Assembly (NCBI RefSeq): GCF_037975245.1
Contig: NC_092568.1
Coordinates: 33,698,501 to 33,762,500 of the forward strand
Length of the DNA stretch: 64,000 bases
Direction: 5' to 3'
From: Apostichopus japonicus
Taxonomy: Eukaryota; Echinodermata; Holothuroidea; Aspidochirotida; Stichopodidae
How positions within the stretch are numbered: position 1 is the first letter of the stretch; each line of letters opens with the position of its first letter. The notes under the pieces were generated by a model. The model was not told where the DNA came from. It did not search any database and worked only from the letters and a program-made list of their open reading frames with translations. The translations under genes and the position numbers were made by a program. This document shows, in pieces, positions 48,085 to 58,379 of this stretch.

Positions 48085-51000
48085 AATGTAAAACGGATTG
48101 AGATCATGGGTGTCCGAAAGTAGCCCCCCCACACATATATGGAAAATCAAGCTAACAAAACAAAAACAAGAAATATCACAAAATGCTGCAGCTACCGGCC
48201 CCTTCTCCCGATTGGGGTTTCGAACATTCCAATAAAATTTAATTCCTCTCTGACATGAATTTTCGTGCTTCAAGCTCGCTATGAGAGAAAAAGAACGCAA
48301 ATGCTGCAGCAGGCTGCGGAGGCTTCGCCCTCTGCAACCCTGTAGTCTGTTCCTGAGATATATTCCACAGAGAAAAATGAGAGCAATTATTCCTTTTTGT
48401 ATTTATGTATTGATATGCTTCAATATCGCTATAGCAGACGCCAACAAAGACTATGTGAAAATACCGTGTGGTATACCAAGTGAAGTATTATATGTGACCA
48501 TAGGCTAGGTTTTGCACATTTACTACTGTTGTCACTAGTCTGCTATATTCACATCGACTGTGAGCTATTCTTCGAGAAACTGAGAGTTCATTGATACTGA
48601 ATTCTGAATATGCATTACAGTGCGTTCTCTCATTGGCTTCTTTAAATCAAGAGGCATGGCGTAAGAGAATACATGAATAATAAAAAAAAAATAATGCTTG
48701 CAAGTGAAGTTTTCTTCTTGTCACTACAAAATGCAGACAGTAATGAAACGTGATACCTTTTTACTTTTATAGCTGGAACTTAGATGTCCATCGCTGTTTC
48801 GTTTGTACACCGTGCTGTGGGTATTGACCCCAGCTCTTTGTAATGGGTGTACACTAGTGTCTAACTACCCAAGGTAGCAAGCTGTGTACGTTTTTTCTGG
48901 GATCGATGGTGGTGTCTAGCACTTCTGTTTCACCTCATTCGAAACTAGGTCAGATTACCGGCTATAGACGTTTCTTTCTGCGCGAGTCTTTAAACGAAGG
49001 TCCAGTTTTTGAAATGAATATTTTCTGATTTCCTAATTCCAAACGCACGGAATCACTTTAAGAACTCCAAAATTGCATACTTAGCGCATATAACCAGATT
49101 CCATACAGGTCGGTGTATGTATAGCAATTCTACTGAAGTATACATATAGGAACAAGGAAATATGTTAGCTGACTTCATTATTTTCTGAATGTCGAATCGG
49201 GGGAAACAACCTTAGCTGGACTCACAAAATTCTTCTTTATCAACCGATTATGCAGGTTTATCAAAAGAAAACATTTGGAATGCGCCCTTTTACCGTAACG
49301 TTTTACCTGCCTCGTGCATTTTAATAGGCTCTCGCGGTCTGAGATCACGGGATATTTGAACCGTGCAAGTGACTTTTCCACGCTAGTTTCCTTTGCTAGG
49401 CTTGGCAAATTGATTACGTAACACGCTGGCTGAAGTTCCTAATAGTAAATAAGTCACCGTTAATAACCTTGAAAGGTGAAGAAGCGGGCAATGGCGAAAA
49501 ATGTACTGCAGTTTTACTAAAGGGCTGGTTTTCAAATGTCCAGGTTTTTCAACGATAAAATCAGGATTATCGCTTGAAAAATCTGAAATATCGCCAATAA
49601 ACTTGGATTATCAAAGGGAAATCTTGGATTATCGGTCGAAACACCTAGGTTTTCGGAGGAAAACCTAGATTTTCGGCGAAAACCTGGATCATCTTTCGTA
49701 ATACCTGTCATATCGGCGAAAAAAATCTGATTTATTTGCGAAAAACCTGCCTTACTAGTCGAAAACCCTGGATTACCAGCGAAAAACTTGCATTATGAAC
49801 CGATAACCAGGACCATCAACCGATAAACTTGGAATACCGTTCCATTAACTTGGTTTATCGGTCGAAAGCTAAGATTTTCGTTATTAGTCAACGTTTTGCG
49901 GAACCAATAATCCAATTTTTGGCGAAAACTTAATCCAGGTTTTTCGGCGATGAACTATGACCATCGGTCGACTCAATTTGACTTACCTTTTGTAGTGTGT
50001 TCTAAGCGATAGTCAACGAAGTAAATTGTCCACCAGTATATTACGTGAGATAAAAACGAAATCCTTGCAATATGGCCTCTATGGTCTCCTTTGTGGTTCG
50101 TGTATTTGGTGGTGGTTGTATCTTGTAACGTTTGTAATAGCAAATATAGTTGTTCTGCAACAGATACCCATAGGCTCTAGTTGCTCCGTGCCAGTTGCCT
50201 TATATAGAAACTGGTATGCACTTGGACTTTATACTGTTTTATTCAGAACTATACCGTTACACAAAAGAATGCGTATTTACTTCACTCGTACGTAAATTTA
50301 CATTCAGTGATCCCATTTCACCATCTTTATCCAATAGGCCTATGGTAAAGGATATTGTGATGAACCTCGATATACATCACTCTGCGGGTGTATTAAGACA
50401 AACCTCAGGCTTCGCAGGCAACGGAAGAATATGCTGAAACCACACAGGAGAAAATAACTAAGAAGGTTGTGACACAGTCAACATACACTCAACTAAATTG
50501 AACATATTTGTAGAACAGCTTAGGAGGCTTCGATAAGTCGGACACTTTGAATCAAAATTACTTTTAATTGTTATTGAGGCTTCGAAAAATCTAATTACTC
50601 ACAAAGTTACAGGAAATCTTCTCACCTTTTTTGTATGATTTTAATTATCTTTTGACCTTTGGTCATTTGCATTAATTAGAATGATTATACGATGATCATT
50701 TTAGACCACATTGAATTTTCATATAACATAATTGAAAAACAAAACAAAAACAGTGTCCATAATTCCCTGTAACCAAGTTTAGATTCCTTTGATGACATTT
50801 TTGTTTCCACCGTGTTAAAGCAAGTTGAATATACTGAAGCAAATATTTAACACGAAAGTATTTGATTTTGTGTTTGTGTGTGCTTCAGTGTATCAATGGT
50901 AGCACCTGCAGCCTCCGTTATGACAACAGCAATTTCAGACCCAACTCTGAGATGTGTGCTAAGTTATGTATCATGGTGAGCTTGTAGATATGTGGTACTT

Positions 51001-52352
51001 TTAGGCTAGGTTAATTGTAAGTTGCGCAAAAAAAGTTTCTTTTAAATTTGACATCCAGAGCAAAATAATGCAAATGCAGCGAATCGGGTCTGTAGTCAGG
51101 AATTCTGAGTTGCACCGAAACTTAAGACCAGACCAGATCTGACCAGACTCATGACTGCCAAGTTTAATCTTACACAAAGCTACACTATATTGTTAGGCCT
51201 TAGTAGGCGCGTTGCAGGGCTATATATGCTACATGTCGCCGTAGTAGCACTTAATTATCAAACAGACTAATTTAAACTCGGTAAGAAATGGCACTCTGAC
51301 GTTTTAGTGTGTGATTGGAAATAATGCTATAAACAATGTTCGGGCGGGGGGGGGGGGCCGCTATCGATTAGTAGGAGCGAATTTTTACATTTATAATTTC
51401 GTACCGTCAACTGTTATCAGACACATTTCTTTATCTTTGGGTAGGCGATAGAAGGCAAAGGGGGAAGTACCATTTAACCCGAGAGCTACAAATGATCAAA
51501 CGCTATACTGTTGACTTGCTTCCCTTTATCGTTACTTGAAGTATAGTACTATTCGTCAAAGTGGTTTCGCAAAGCAATCGATAGCAGGCGGTAACCTCCA
51601 ATGGTACCGCATGACTATTAAATTTCTTTTTCTTATTACAATTGACACGTCCACTTACCGAAGGGAATAAGTCTTTGGTAGTAACACAAGTCCAGCTACG
51701 TGTTTGTGAGCTTGTGTAATTAATGCAATATGCAAACTGAAAAATGCGGTTCCTGCTCCTAAATATCTGAGCTATGTATAACAGAACCATGGAAGACATA
51801 TGCCAATCTTTGTAGATCAACACCCCACATTTCCCCTCCCCTCCCCTTTTTTTGACTCGAAAATTGTATAAAATTATTCAGTGTTGAAGCATCACTGATG
51901 GTAATAAGAGTGAATATGGCACTTTAACCTGGTACAGCGAACAACGGTAGCCTGCAAGTATATGGATGACGTCATTCAAGTAAAGATTTAGACAGGCTAG
52001 GTGCCTAGGTGGCAATGCCACACCTATACCGAAGGACCAAAATGAAAGGCAACATAATACATGTGATCACACTGCATTACTGTAGCGAGTTTGTGAATGA
52101 AACATACCAGATGTTTGAATATCTGACAATACTGGCAATTCTTTGACAATGTACCCAAGGAGAGTGAAAACAGCTGCTGTGTGTATCGTGTTTGCTCTGT
52201 CACCAGGCAATTGTAAATATGTGTGATATTTCGGAACTTATTGATCGACCTTGTCGAAATGTTAGTGTCAAAGAAAATTGACAATTACCAATGACATTAT
52301 TCATTAACAAATAGGAGAGCGACTATGTTCGGAGATCAATGTATTGATGGAT

Positions 52353-52383
<31 letters not shown>

Positions 52384-52394
52384 TTATTGATATA
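48085..52394. other. upstream of the broken UBL gene, no gene seen
   Basis: It must contain the 5'UTR exon of the broken tandem-UBL gene if that is still transcribed. Otherwise there is the degenerate tandem repeat at 49537 and a G run at 51343. Confidence 0.5.
49537..49975 (+). repeat. degenerate short tandem repeat
   Basis: About 20 diverged units of 20-25 bases around CGAAAAACCTGGATTATCGG, varying at many positions but keeping CGAAAA, CCTGG and ATC. Confidence 0.75.
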
Positions 52395-52520
52395 TATTTG
52401 AAATTCGTAGTGAGTTGGGAAATCCAGAAAAGTGAAAAACCTTCCAGCCCCCACCGTGATTCGAACCCGGGCGCGAATTTTTTTCCCAAACAGGTTTGCA
52501 ATTACGGAGTTTTCCGCCAA
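52395..52520 (-). mobile_element. SINE fragment, family 2
   Basis: On the minus strand: GGGTTCGAATCACGG (box B-like), then GGTTTTTCACTTTTCTGG and CCCAACTCACTACG, ending in a TA-rich tail. The head is interrupted by GCGAATTTTTTTCCC/CAAACAGGTTTGCAATT, a module also next to the copy at 53780. Confidence 0.65.
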
Positions 52521-52844
52521 TCAGATTGCTCGTGACGTCAGCATCAATAATGGCATCGCTTCGAAGTTCGAAGACATGCACCGAGTTACACACTGACACT
52601 TAATTAAGTCTAGTCACGGGGTTTCCAATCAAACGCCCTAACTTTACTTTTAATGCTTGAATCACGTGTTGACCATACTTATGATACATACGCTACATTC
52701 TATTGGGTTCGTGTTTACGTTATTCAAGATTTATGAGCCGTTCTACTGCAATCGGAATTCGTTTCGTGGAATGGGTAGGCCTACACTAAAATCAACTTCA
52801 CGAGTCTTGAATGAATATACACAAACAGTTTAGTGTATAGTCAA

Positions 52845-53428
52845 GGCTTCATAATTGACGCACCCCGTAATTGACGCACCTTCAATTATTACTAGCAACG
52901 ATACAGCAGGCCACCTAAACTTTTTGCAGTCAAGCAGAATTACATTTTATATGAATTTGAATCCATTTCAGCTATTTGCTGACCAAATTGTGGTATTTTT
53001 TTAAGCTTTTAACACCCTCCAACAGTATTGCACGTTTTTTGGGCATTTGGAAATCTTAGATCCTAAAAATAACCAACATTACCTCAATATTATAAGACTA
53101 CTCTCTGGGACCTGACCTGTCTGCGCTTAGAGGCTCAGAGCATAGCAAACAGCATCTAAAGTCAATGGATGTATACTAAGGCCTGGACTACACGGTTAGC
53201 TAATCGACGAATGTGTCAATTTAGGGGTATGAAAGAACTTGACACGGCAGACATTTTGTGGTCAAATTCTGCTCAATTGTACTGTGCATAAGCACAGAAC
53301 CTTAAATATTTTGAGATCATAACATTTCTGATGAACTACACATATGAAAAACACATAGAGTTGAGTGATTTGGATTTTTCCTTGATATACATCTTTGATC
53401 AAATCCTTAAGTGCGTCAATTATGAGCC
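52845..53428. mobile_element. inverted-repeat element with repeated TAATTGACGCAC
   Basis: Ends GGCTTCATAATTGACGCAC (52845-52863) and GTGCGTCAATTATGAGCC (53411-53428), with an extra inner copy GTAATTGACGCACC at 52867. 584 bp, no coding frame. Target duplication not resolved. Confidence 0.65.
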
Positions 53429-53778
53429 CACCATGCTACAGTATGATATTTTTCCGTCAATGCACTATGTACACAGTTATAATACATATAGGCCTACAGC
53501 GCATGTGTGATGTACCATGTACGAACATTTCACTGTGCGTTGTTATCGACTAATGCCTTCACAGAAAACTTCGATCAAAGTAGATGATCATGCCATACTA
53601 GTGTGCTCAATATGTCTAAACCAATTCCAAACACATCTAAAACGAAAAGCTTCGGGTAATTTTGAACGGCTATATCTTCGTTGCAACGAATGGATGCAGA
53701 CACTTTGGTTATCTGGAAGTGAAGGTTTCTATCGTGATGACGTAACTTTTCCGACCAATCATGAGCGCCTATTAACAC

Positions 53779-53880
53779 GCAATTGCAAACCTGTTTGGGA
53801 AAAAAATTCGCAACCCGGGCCTCGCGCTTTATATGCGGACACCCTAACCACTAAGCTATGGACGCTGATTGTATATCCAG
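53779..53880 (-). mobile_element. SINE head, family 2
   Basis: On the minus strand: GTCCATAGCTTAGTGGTTAG followed by GGTGTCCGC, a tRNA-like box A region, then a degenerate box B and the same CAAACAGGTTTGCAATT module as at 52490. Confidence 0.6.
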
Positions 53881-54094
53881 AGGTTCGGAAACGGTAAGGA
53901 ATGTCGTAATTCCACTGTAGGCGTTTGTCACCTGTATCGAACAATACTTTTTTCTGTTTTGGTGACATATTTGCCTTGCTCTAGAGATCAAACATGATGC
54001 TTACAACTCGAACTAAAACCGAATCTCGAAAGAGATACTTTGAACAGACTTTGTAAATGAAATGGAGGTAAACGACAAAAGCAAATGAATATAT

Positions 54095-54180
54095 ATATAT
54101 TTGAAAACGTAGTGAGTTGAATAATCCAGAACAGTGAAAAAGCTTCCAGACTCCACCGGGATTCGAGCATGGGCCTTTAT
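54095..54180 (-). mobile_element. SINE tail, family 2
   Basis: On the minus strand: a box B-like CGAATCCCGGTGG, CTTTTTCACTGTTCTGG and TTCAACTCACTACG, ending in TATATATA. Same tail as at 52400. Confidence 0.6.
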
Positions 54181-54239
54181 AGGTGGCAAAAGCTTACAGT
54201 GGAATGACGACCCTTGTTTCTGGTTCGAACCCATGGACA

Positions 54240-54368
54240 CACTATCGGTGTCCATGGCCTAGTTGGTTAGGGTGTCCGCAAATAAAGCAGGAGATGCGGG
54301 TCCGTATCACTGTGGAGGTTTTTTCACTCTTCTGGATATTCCAACTTACTACCTCTTCAATTTCATAT
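54240..54368 (+). mobile_element. SINE, family 2, abutting the tandem-UBL gene
   Basis: Head GTCCATGGCCTAGTTGGTTA followed by GGGTGTCCGC (box A region), a degenerate box B GGTCCGTATCAC, and the family tail TTTTTTCACTCTTCTGG. It ends one base before the stop codon of the 54370-56040 gene, in opposite orientation, so it forms the gene's 3'UTR. Confidence 0.65.
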
Positions 54369-54369
54369 T

Positions 54370-56040
54370 TTATGGTTGTAATTCAAAAGTTATTTGTTCT
54401 TGCTCAATTTGTATTTTAGAGTCCTCTTTTATCTTCTGGAGGATAGCTTCCATCGTGTCACTTCGCGATGCACCAATATTGAACATCACATCACCAGCAG
54501 GAGAACGTAAACGAAACACTACCTCTCCGGACAATTTCGAAAACAGAAGAACTTTACAAACGTTACTGATTTCATAGTATGAAAGACATTTTGCGTCTTC
54601 TAATAGTGTCCCTTTATAAAGAATCATTTGTTGATCTGCTGGAAGTCCCTCTTCCTGACTGATTAGATGCTTTAGGTTCCTTACGGTTTCTGTGCGATCC
54701 ACGCGATATGTTAACATCTTGCCGCTTCTCATTTGAATATGGAGAGTTATGAATTCCAGCTGACTTACCGTCAAATGAATAATAGAATTACTCTCGATTG
54801 AATAATCTGATAGATTCTTTGCATCCTCTAAAATATACCCGGCTTTCATGAGACGCTGCTGTTTTGCGCTGACGTAAAATTTTCTTTCAATGATCGCCTT
54901 TAAAGATTTGACAGTATCCCGTTGATGGACTTCTATTGGCATTACCAGACCAGTAGTACACGTTACGTATAATGTCATGTACCCAAATGGTTTCACTATG
55001 AGGGTTAGGTGATGATCGTTTGTAATGTTATTATGAAACAGAGTTGTATCATTCTTTAATTCCCTATTTACACAGAACAGTTGTTGTCGTGCACTGGGAA
55101 TGTTTTGGGAACTTTCAAGCTTTGACTTTATCGATGCTATGGTGTCAAAATAGTTAACTTGTAAACGACATGTTGCTCCCGTCAGCGATTGTACCTGTAT
55201 ATTCATGGGACCGTCGCTACGCAGAATGACGACGAAATTGCTACCATCTGTCGAATACTTCGACACGGGACAATTATCACTGGTTTCTGTGTTTTCATAA
55301 TATATAATCTGTCGGTCAGGGTGGTAACGATATAACCAGTAGATTCTTAATTTCACTACGTTCATATTGGACTCTGGCGTGACTCCAGTTACAGAAAGCT
55401 TCTTACCAGTTAATGTCGTCACAGTCACTTCGAAGCCACCTCGCAATTTTTGAACCAAATGTAAAACGGATCCTTGCGTGATGCCACACAACGACAGAGG
55501 TCGAGTGAACTCCAATTGCAGTCCACTATATATAAGACGCATTTGATCTTGGGGGAGTCCTTCTTTTTTAAAAATTTGATCCGCAATATCTTGAACCGTA
55601 CCACTTCTAAGCACAGCGATTTCAATTGTTTTCCCTGTCAAAGTTTTGACAAATATCACTATACCATGTAGGTATAAATTGACAAAAGAAACATTTGGAA
55701 AATATGTGATGTTTGAAAAATTACCATCATAAGTTGTCGATTTGGGAGATGTCCCTTGTACACATGTACGCTTCTGATCTTGTTGTAAGCTTGTGATTAA
55801 TTCTTGCAATGTTTCACGTGGTCTTAGTTTGAATTCATTTAGCGCCCCGGAAGATGTTTTAAAAACCATCGTTGATACACCACTTAGGCCACCTTTCGTA
55901 CGTTTGGCGTCTGTCGATATCCACAATTCTGTGAGCTGAACTTCATCCATTAACTCAGTCAATCTTAATACAGGTGCCGTTTCTCTAAGGTGACGATTTT
56001 CTTTTCTTCCCTTTCCATCGTTGTTTCCAGATTTGTCCAT
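54370..56040 (-). CDS. tandem ubiquitin-like domain protein (six UBL modules)
   Basis: Single 556-residue frame beginning MDKSGNNDGKGRKEN. I chose this ATG because a good acceptor (CTCTTATAG|GAAAC) lies 5 bases upstream, and the paralog at 48061 has the same arrangement. A longer reading upstream to 56151 is therefore probably intron. After a variable N-terminal region there are UBL repeats at about 127-202, 203-277, 278-353, 354-428, 429-505 and a truncated sixth at 506-556. Repeat 1 is 76 residues, keeps Lys6, Lys11, Lys33, Leu8, Ile44, Val70 and ends KLRGG, but Lys48 is Leu and Lys63 is Gln. Later repeats lack the GG and resemble each other in motifs such as DTIASIKSKLES and QQRLMKAGYILEDAKNLSDY. 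Likely role: a modifier or scaffold that binds ubiquitin receptors; no named family can be assigned. A SINE lies directly past the stop. Confidence 0.85.
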   Translation of the reverse strand: MDKSGNNDGKGRKENRHLRETAPVLRLTELMDEVQLTELWISTDAKRTKGGLSGVSTMVFKTSSGALNEFKLRPRETLQELITSLQQDQKRTCVQGTSPKSTTYDGNFSNITYFPNVSFVNLYLHGIVIFVKTLTGKTIEIAVLRSGTVQDIADQIFKKEGLPQDQMRLIYSGLQLEFTRPLSLCGITQGSVLHLVQKLRGGFEVTVTTLTGKKLSVTGVTPESNMNVVKLRIYWLYRYHPDRQIIYYENTETSDNCPVSKYSTDGSNFVVILRSDGPMNIQVQSLTGATCRLQVNYFDTIASIKSKLESSQNIPSARQQLFCVNRELKNDTTLFHNNITNDHHLTLIVKPFGYMTLYVTCTTGLVMPIEVHQRDTVKSLKAIIERKFYVSAKQQRLMKAGYILEDAKNLSDYSIESNSIIHLTVSQLEFITLHIQMRSGKMLTYRVDRTETVRNLKHLISQEEGLPADQQMILYKGTLLEDAKCLSYYEISNVCKVLLFSKLSGEVVFRLRSPAGDVMFNIGASRSDTMEAILQKIKEDSKIQIEQEQITFELQP

Positions 56041-56045
56041 GTTTC

Positions 56046-57822
56046 CTATAAGAGTACAAAATGATGTATTGCTATATTTAACAACTATCTCTTTTATAAT
56101 ATCAAAAATGATAACAGCTGCTAGAACTAGGACTACATTGTGAGCTGACATTTTGGCCGGTTATGACCCATAGTAGAAAGCAGAAATTATTCCATAAAAG
56201 CCATAACTTAAATTTCCATACATAATTTATAGGCAGTGCCTCGGCTGGGCCTAATATAGGTCATCGACCAGTAAATTATAATATTTTTGGGCACAGTTCA
56301 AAGGTCCGGTTTATGTACTGTTGACCTGATATGGACTTAACTTATTTAATGAAACTTGTTTGGCATCTTTAGTAATTTATACAGTGTATTGATCATAAAC
56401 AAAGCAGTTGAAGTAAAACTTCACATACCGAAACATACTCGCATCCTTTGACTAAGGGTGGGGCTTGTGATATTCATTTTGACTTCATACACAGAAAACA
56501 CAAGTACTCACAAATGCGAGTAAACTTAGATCCCTGATTTTACTATCCGTGGTAGTATTTATACTTGCCGGTATTGAGTAAAGATACTGATTCGGAGCAG
56601 TTGATTTACTAGTTTAAATGTTTACAATTACTAGGCAGATAGTGAAAGTACTGCTTTCAGTGTTGTCCCTGATTTCACTAACCAAAGTAGTAACATATTA
56701 CATGGTCAGGCATGTAAACTTACTAATACATATTTATAGTACTGATATGGTAGTTAGTAGATATACACAGATGAGCGATGATAACAAACAGAAATTTAGA
56801 GTTTATTTCTCTTTTTATTGAACTTGTAAAGAACATTTTCATATTCCAACATCTCAAAACACAAATACCATGTTTTTGATAATGAAGTTCTTAAGATACA
56901 TATGATAAAAAACTGATGCTGTACTTCCCCATGACATACTAAACCTCTGACAATAATCAAGCAGCAAAATGCATGAGAAATTACGATTAACTTCGAGAGA
57001 AACACAAATGCTACTGTGGTAAAGTCAGTTGACAAAATCCATCTTCTTAGGTTCTTATAAATATTGCAATAGGTCTCTAAAGTTTTTTGGCAACTTTTAC
57101 TTAAAAACAGCTACTTTATACACTTAAACTCAATGAGACCTCACCGACACATTTGCAAGGACAAACCCTATAAACTGAATTAGGTGAAAAACAAGAAACA
57201 CAGATAAATGACTAACACAGATAAATAAACAACCATGAACAAAACACAGAACAAAATGTTTAAAACACTGATTTCTTTAAGTATGCACATCCTGCAATGT
57301 GATACTGTTAGCTTTTGATTTAAACAAATGCAATAACAGAAAACTTATATGTATTTTGGAACTGTTGAATCAGTAATGCTAATCATTTGGTAATCAATCA
57401 AGCTTAAAAAAATCAATTAATTCTGGCCTTAACTTATCTTTACTTTTGCGATCAAATCAGGCAAGCTCAGACTGAAACACTAATGCTGGTTTCTATGTAA
57501 ACCAGCCCTTTTTTTTTTTGATGGTATAATTTAACCACCATGAGAAATCACACAAATACCGACCTCTTCCTTTGCAATGAATCTCTGAACATGCTTGAGC
57601 TTTCCATCCTGTTATCCCGCAAAGAGATTTCTTCTGATTATCCAAAATTCAGAAAAAGTCCCCATTCTACGTCAAAACAAATAGAAATGGCTTCTCTCGA
57701 CAAGTACATAAGTGATCTAATTAAGGCAAGAAATATTGCAACAGTGTGCAACAAAAATGTTAAAGTAATGAACACAAAAAGATAAAAATCCTCAGGTAGC
57801 AAAGCTTTGCATCATATAAACA
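56046..57822. other. upstream of the intact UBL gene
   Basis: Begins with the acceptor of the 5'UTR intron (CTCTTATAG). The upstream exon and promoter are not identifiable. No other gene was seen. Confidence 0.5.
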
Positions 57823-58379
57823 TTAAAAGTCTTTATATTTTGTTACGAAAGTTGCAACAGATCTTGGGATCTTTTTGGATTTAAAGCCCAATAACAAATC
57901 CAGGAAAAATAAAGTCTTGTTACTTTTCTTTGGGAAGCTGATGTTGAATGTATAAAAGGCGGCAATCAAGCATTCAAACCCTTCAATGATTGAGTCTACT
58001 TCACTCACAACTTCGTTCTCCGCCTTAATCTGAATGTGTTTTGCACTTAGGTGATTCGGTCCTGATCCAATGAGACATGGCGCTGAGGACAGAGGCCCGA
58101 CGTTGTCAATCTTTCTGAACCACAGGTGTGGAGATAGTTCTTGCCATGTTTCCTTCTTATATATTTTTTTAGAGAATTGACAATACTATATGAGGCTTCA
58201 CAATGATTAATTCCACAGAAAACTCTGAAGTTCTGTTCTCCTGAGTGGACCATTTGAAGATGGTTAAGAAGGTTAATTCGAGTTCGGCTCTCATATCTAC
58301 AATGGCAGCATCTGAAGATGCCTGAATGCTGTGTGTACACATTTTCTGAATCAGTAAGACTGAAAGAAGAAGAAGCCAT
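57823..58379 (-). pseudogene. fragment of a C2H2 zinc-finger gene
   Basis: From 58379 the frame reads MASSSFSLTDSENVY, then a C2H2 finger (FRCCHC...HLQMVH) and a second finger-like unit (CGINHCEAS...YIRRKH). In the second unit the first zinc His is Tyr, so it probably does not bind zinc. Just downstream another frame (57823-58008) reads ECLIAAFYTFNISFPKKSNK and onward, which I recall as like the C-terminus of large uncharacterised C2H2 proteins common in aquatic animals. The expected several-hundred-residue middle is missing and the frame changes, so this looks like a degenerate or deleted copy; an exon pair of a live gene is possible. Confidence 0.45.

Noticed and set aside
50026-50295. 89-residue hydrophobic frame
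   Set aside because: Cys/Trp-rich but with no family resemblance, splice context or paralog. Probably chance.
56041-56151. N-terminal membrane segment on the intact UBL protein
   Set aside because: The open frame extends upstream with a hydrophobic run, but a good splice acceptor just before MDK, shared with the paralog, makes it intron.
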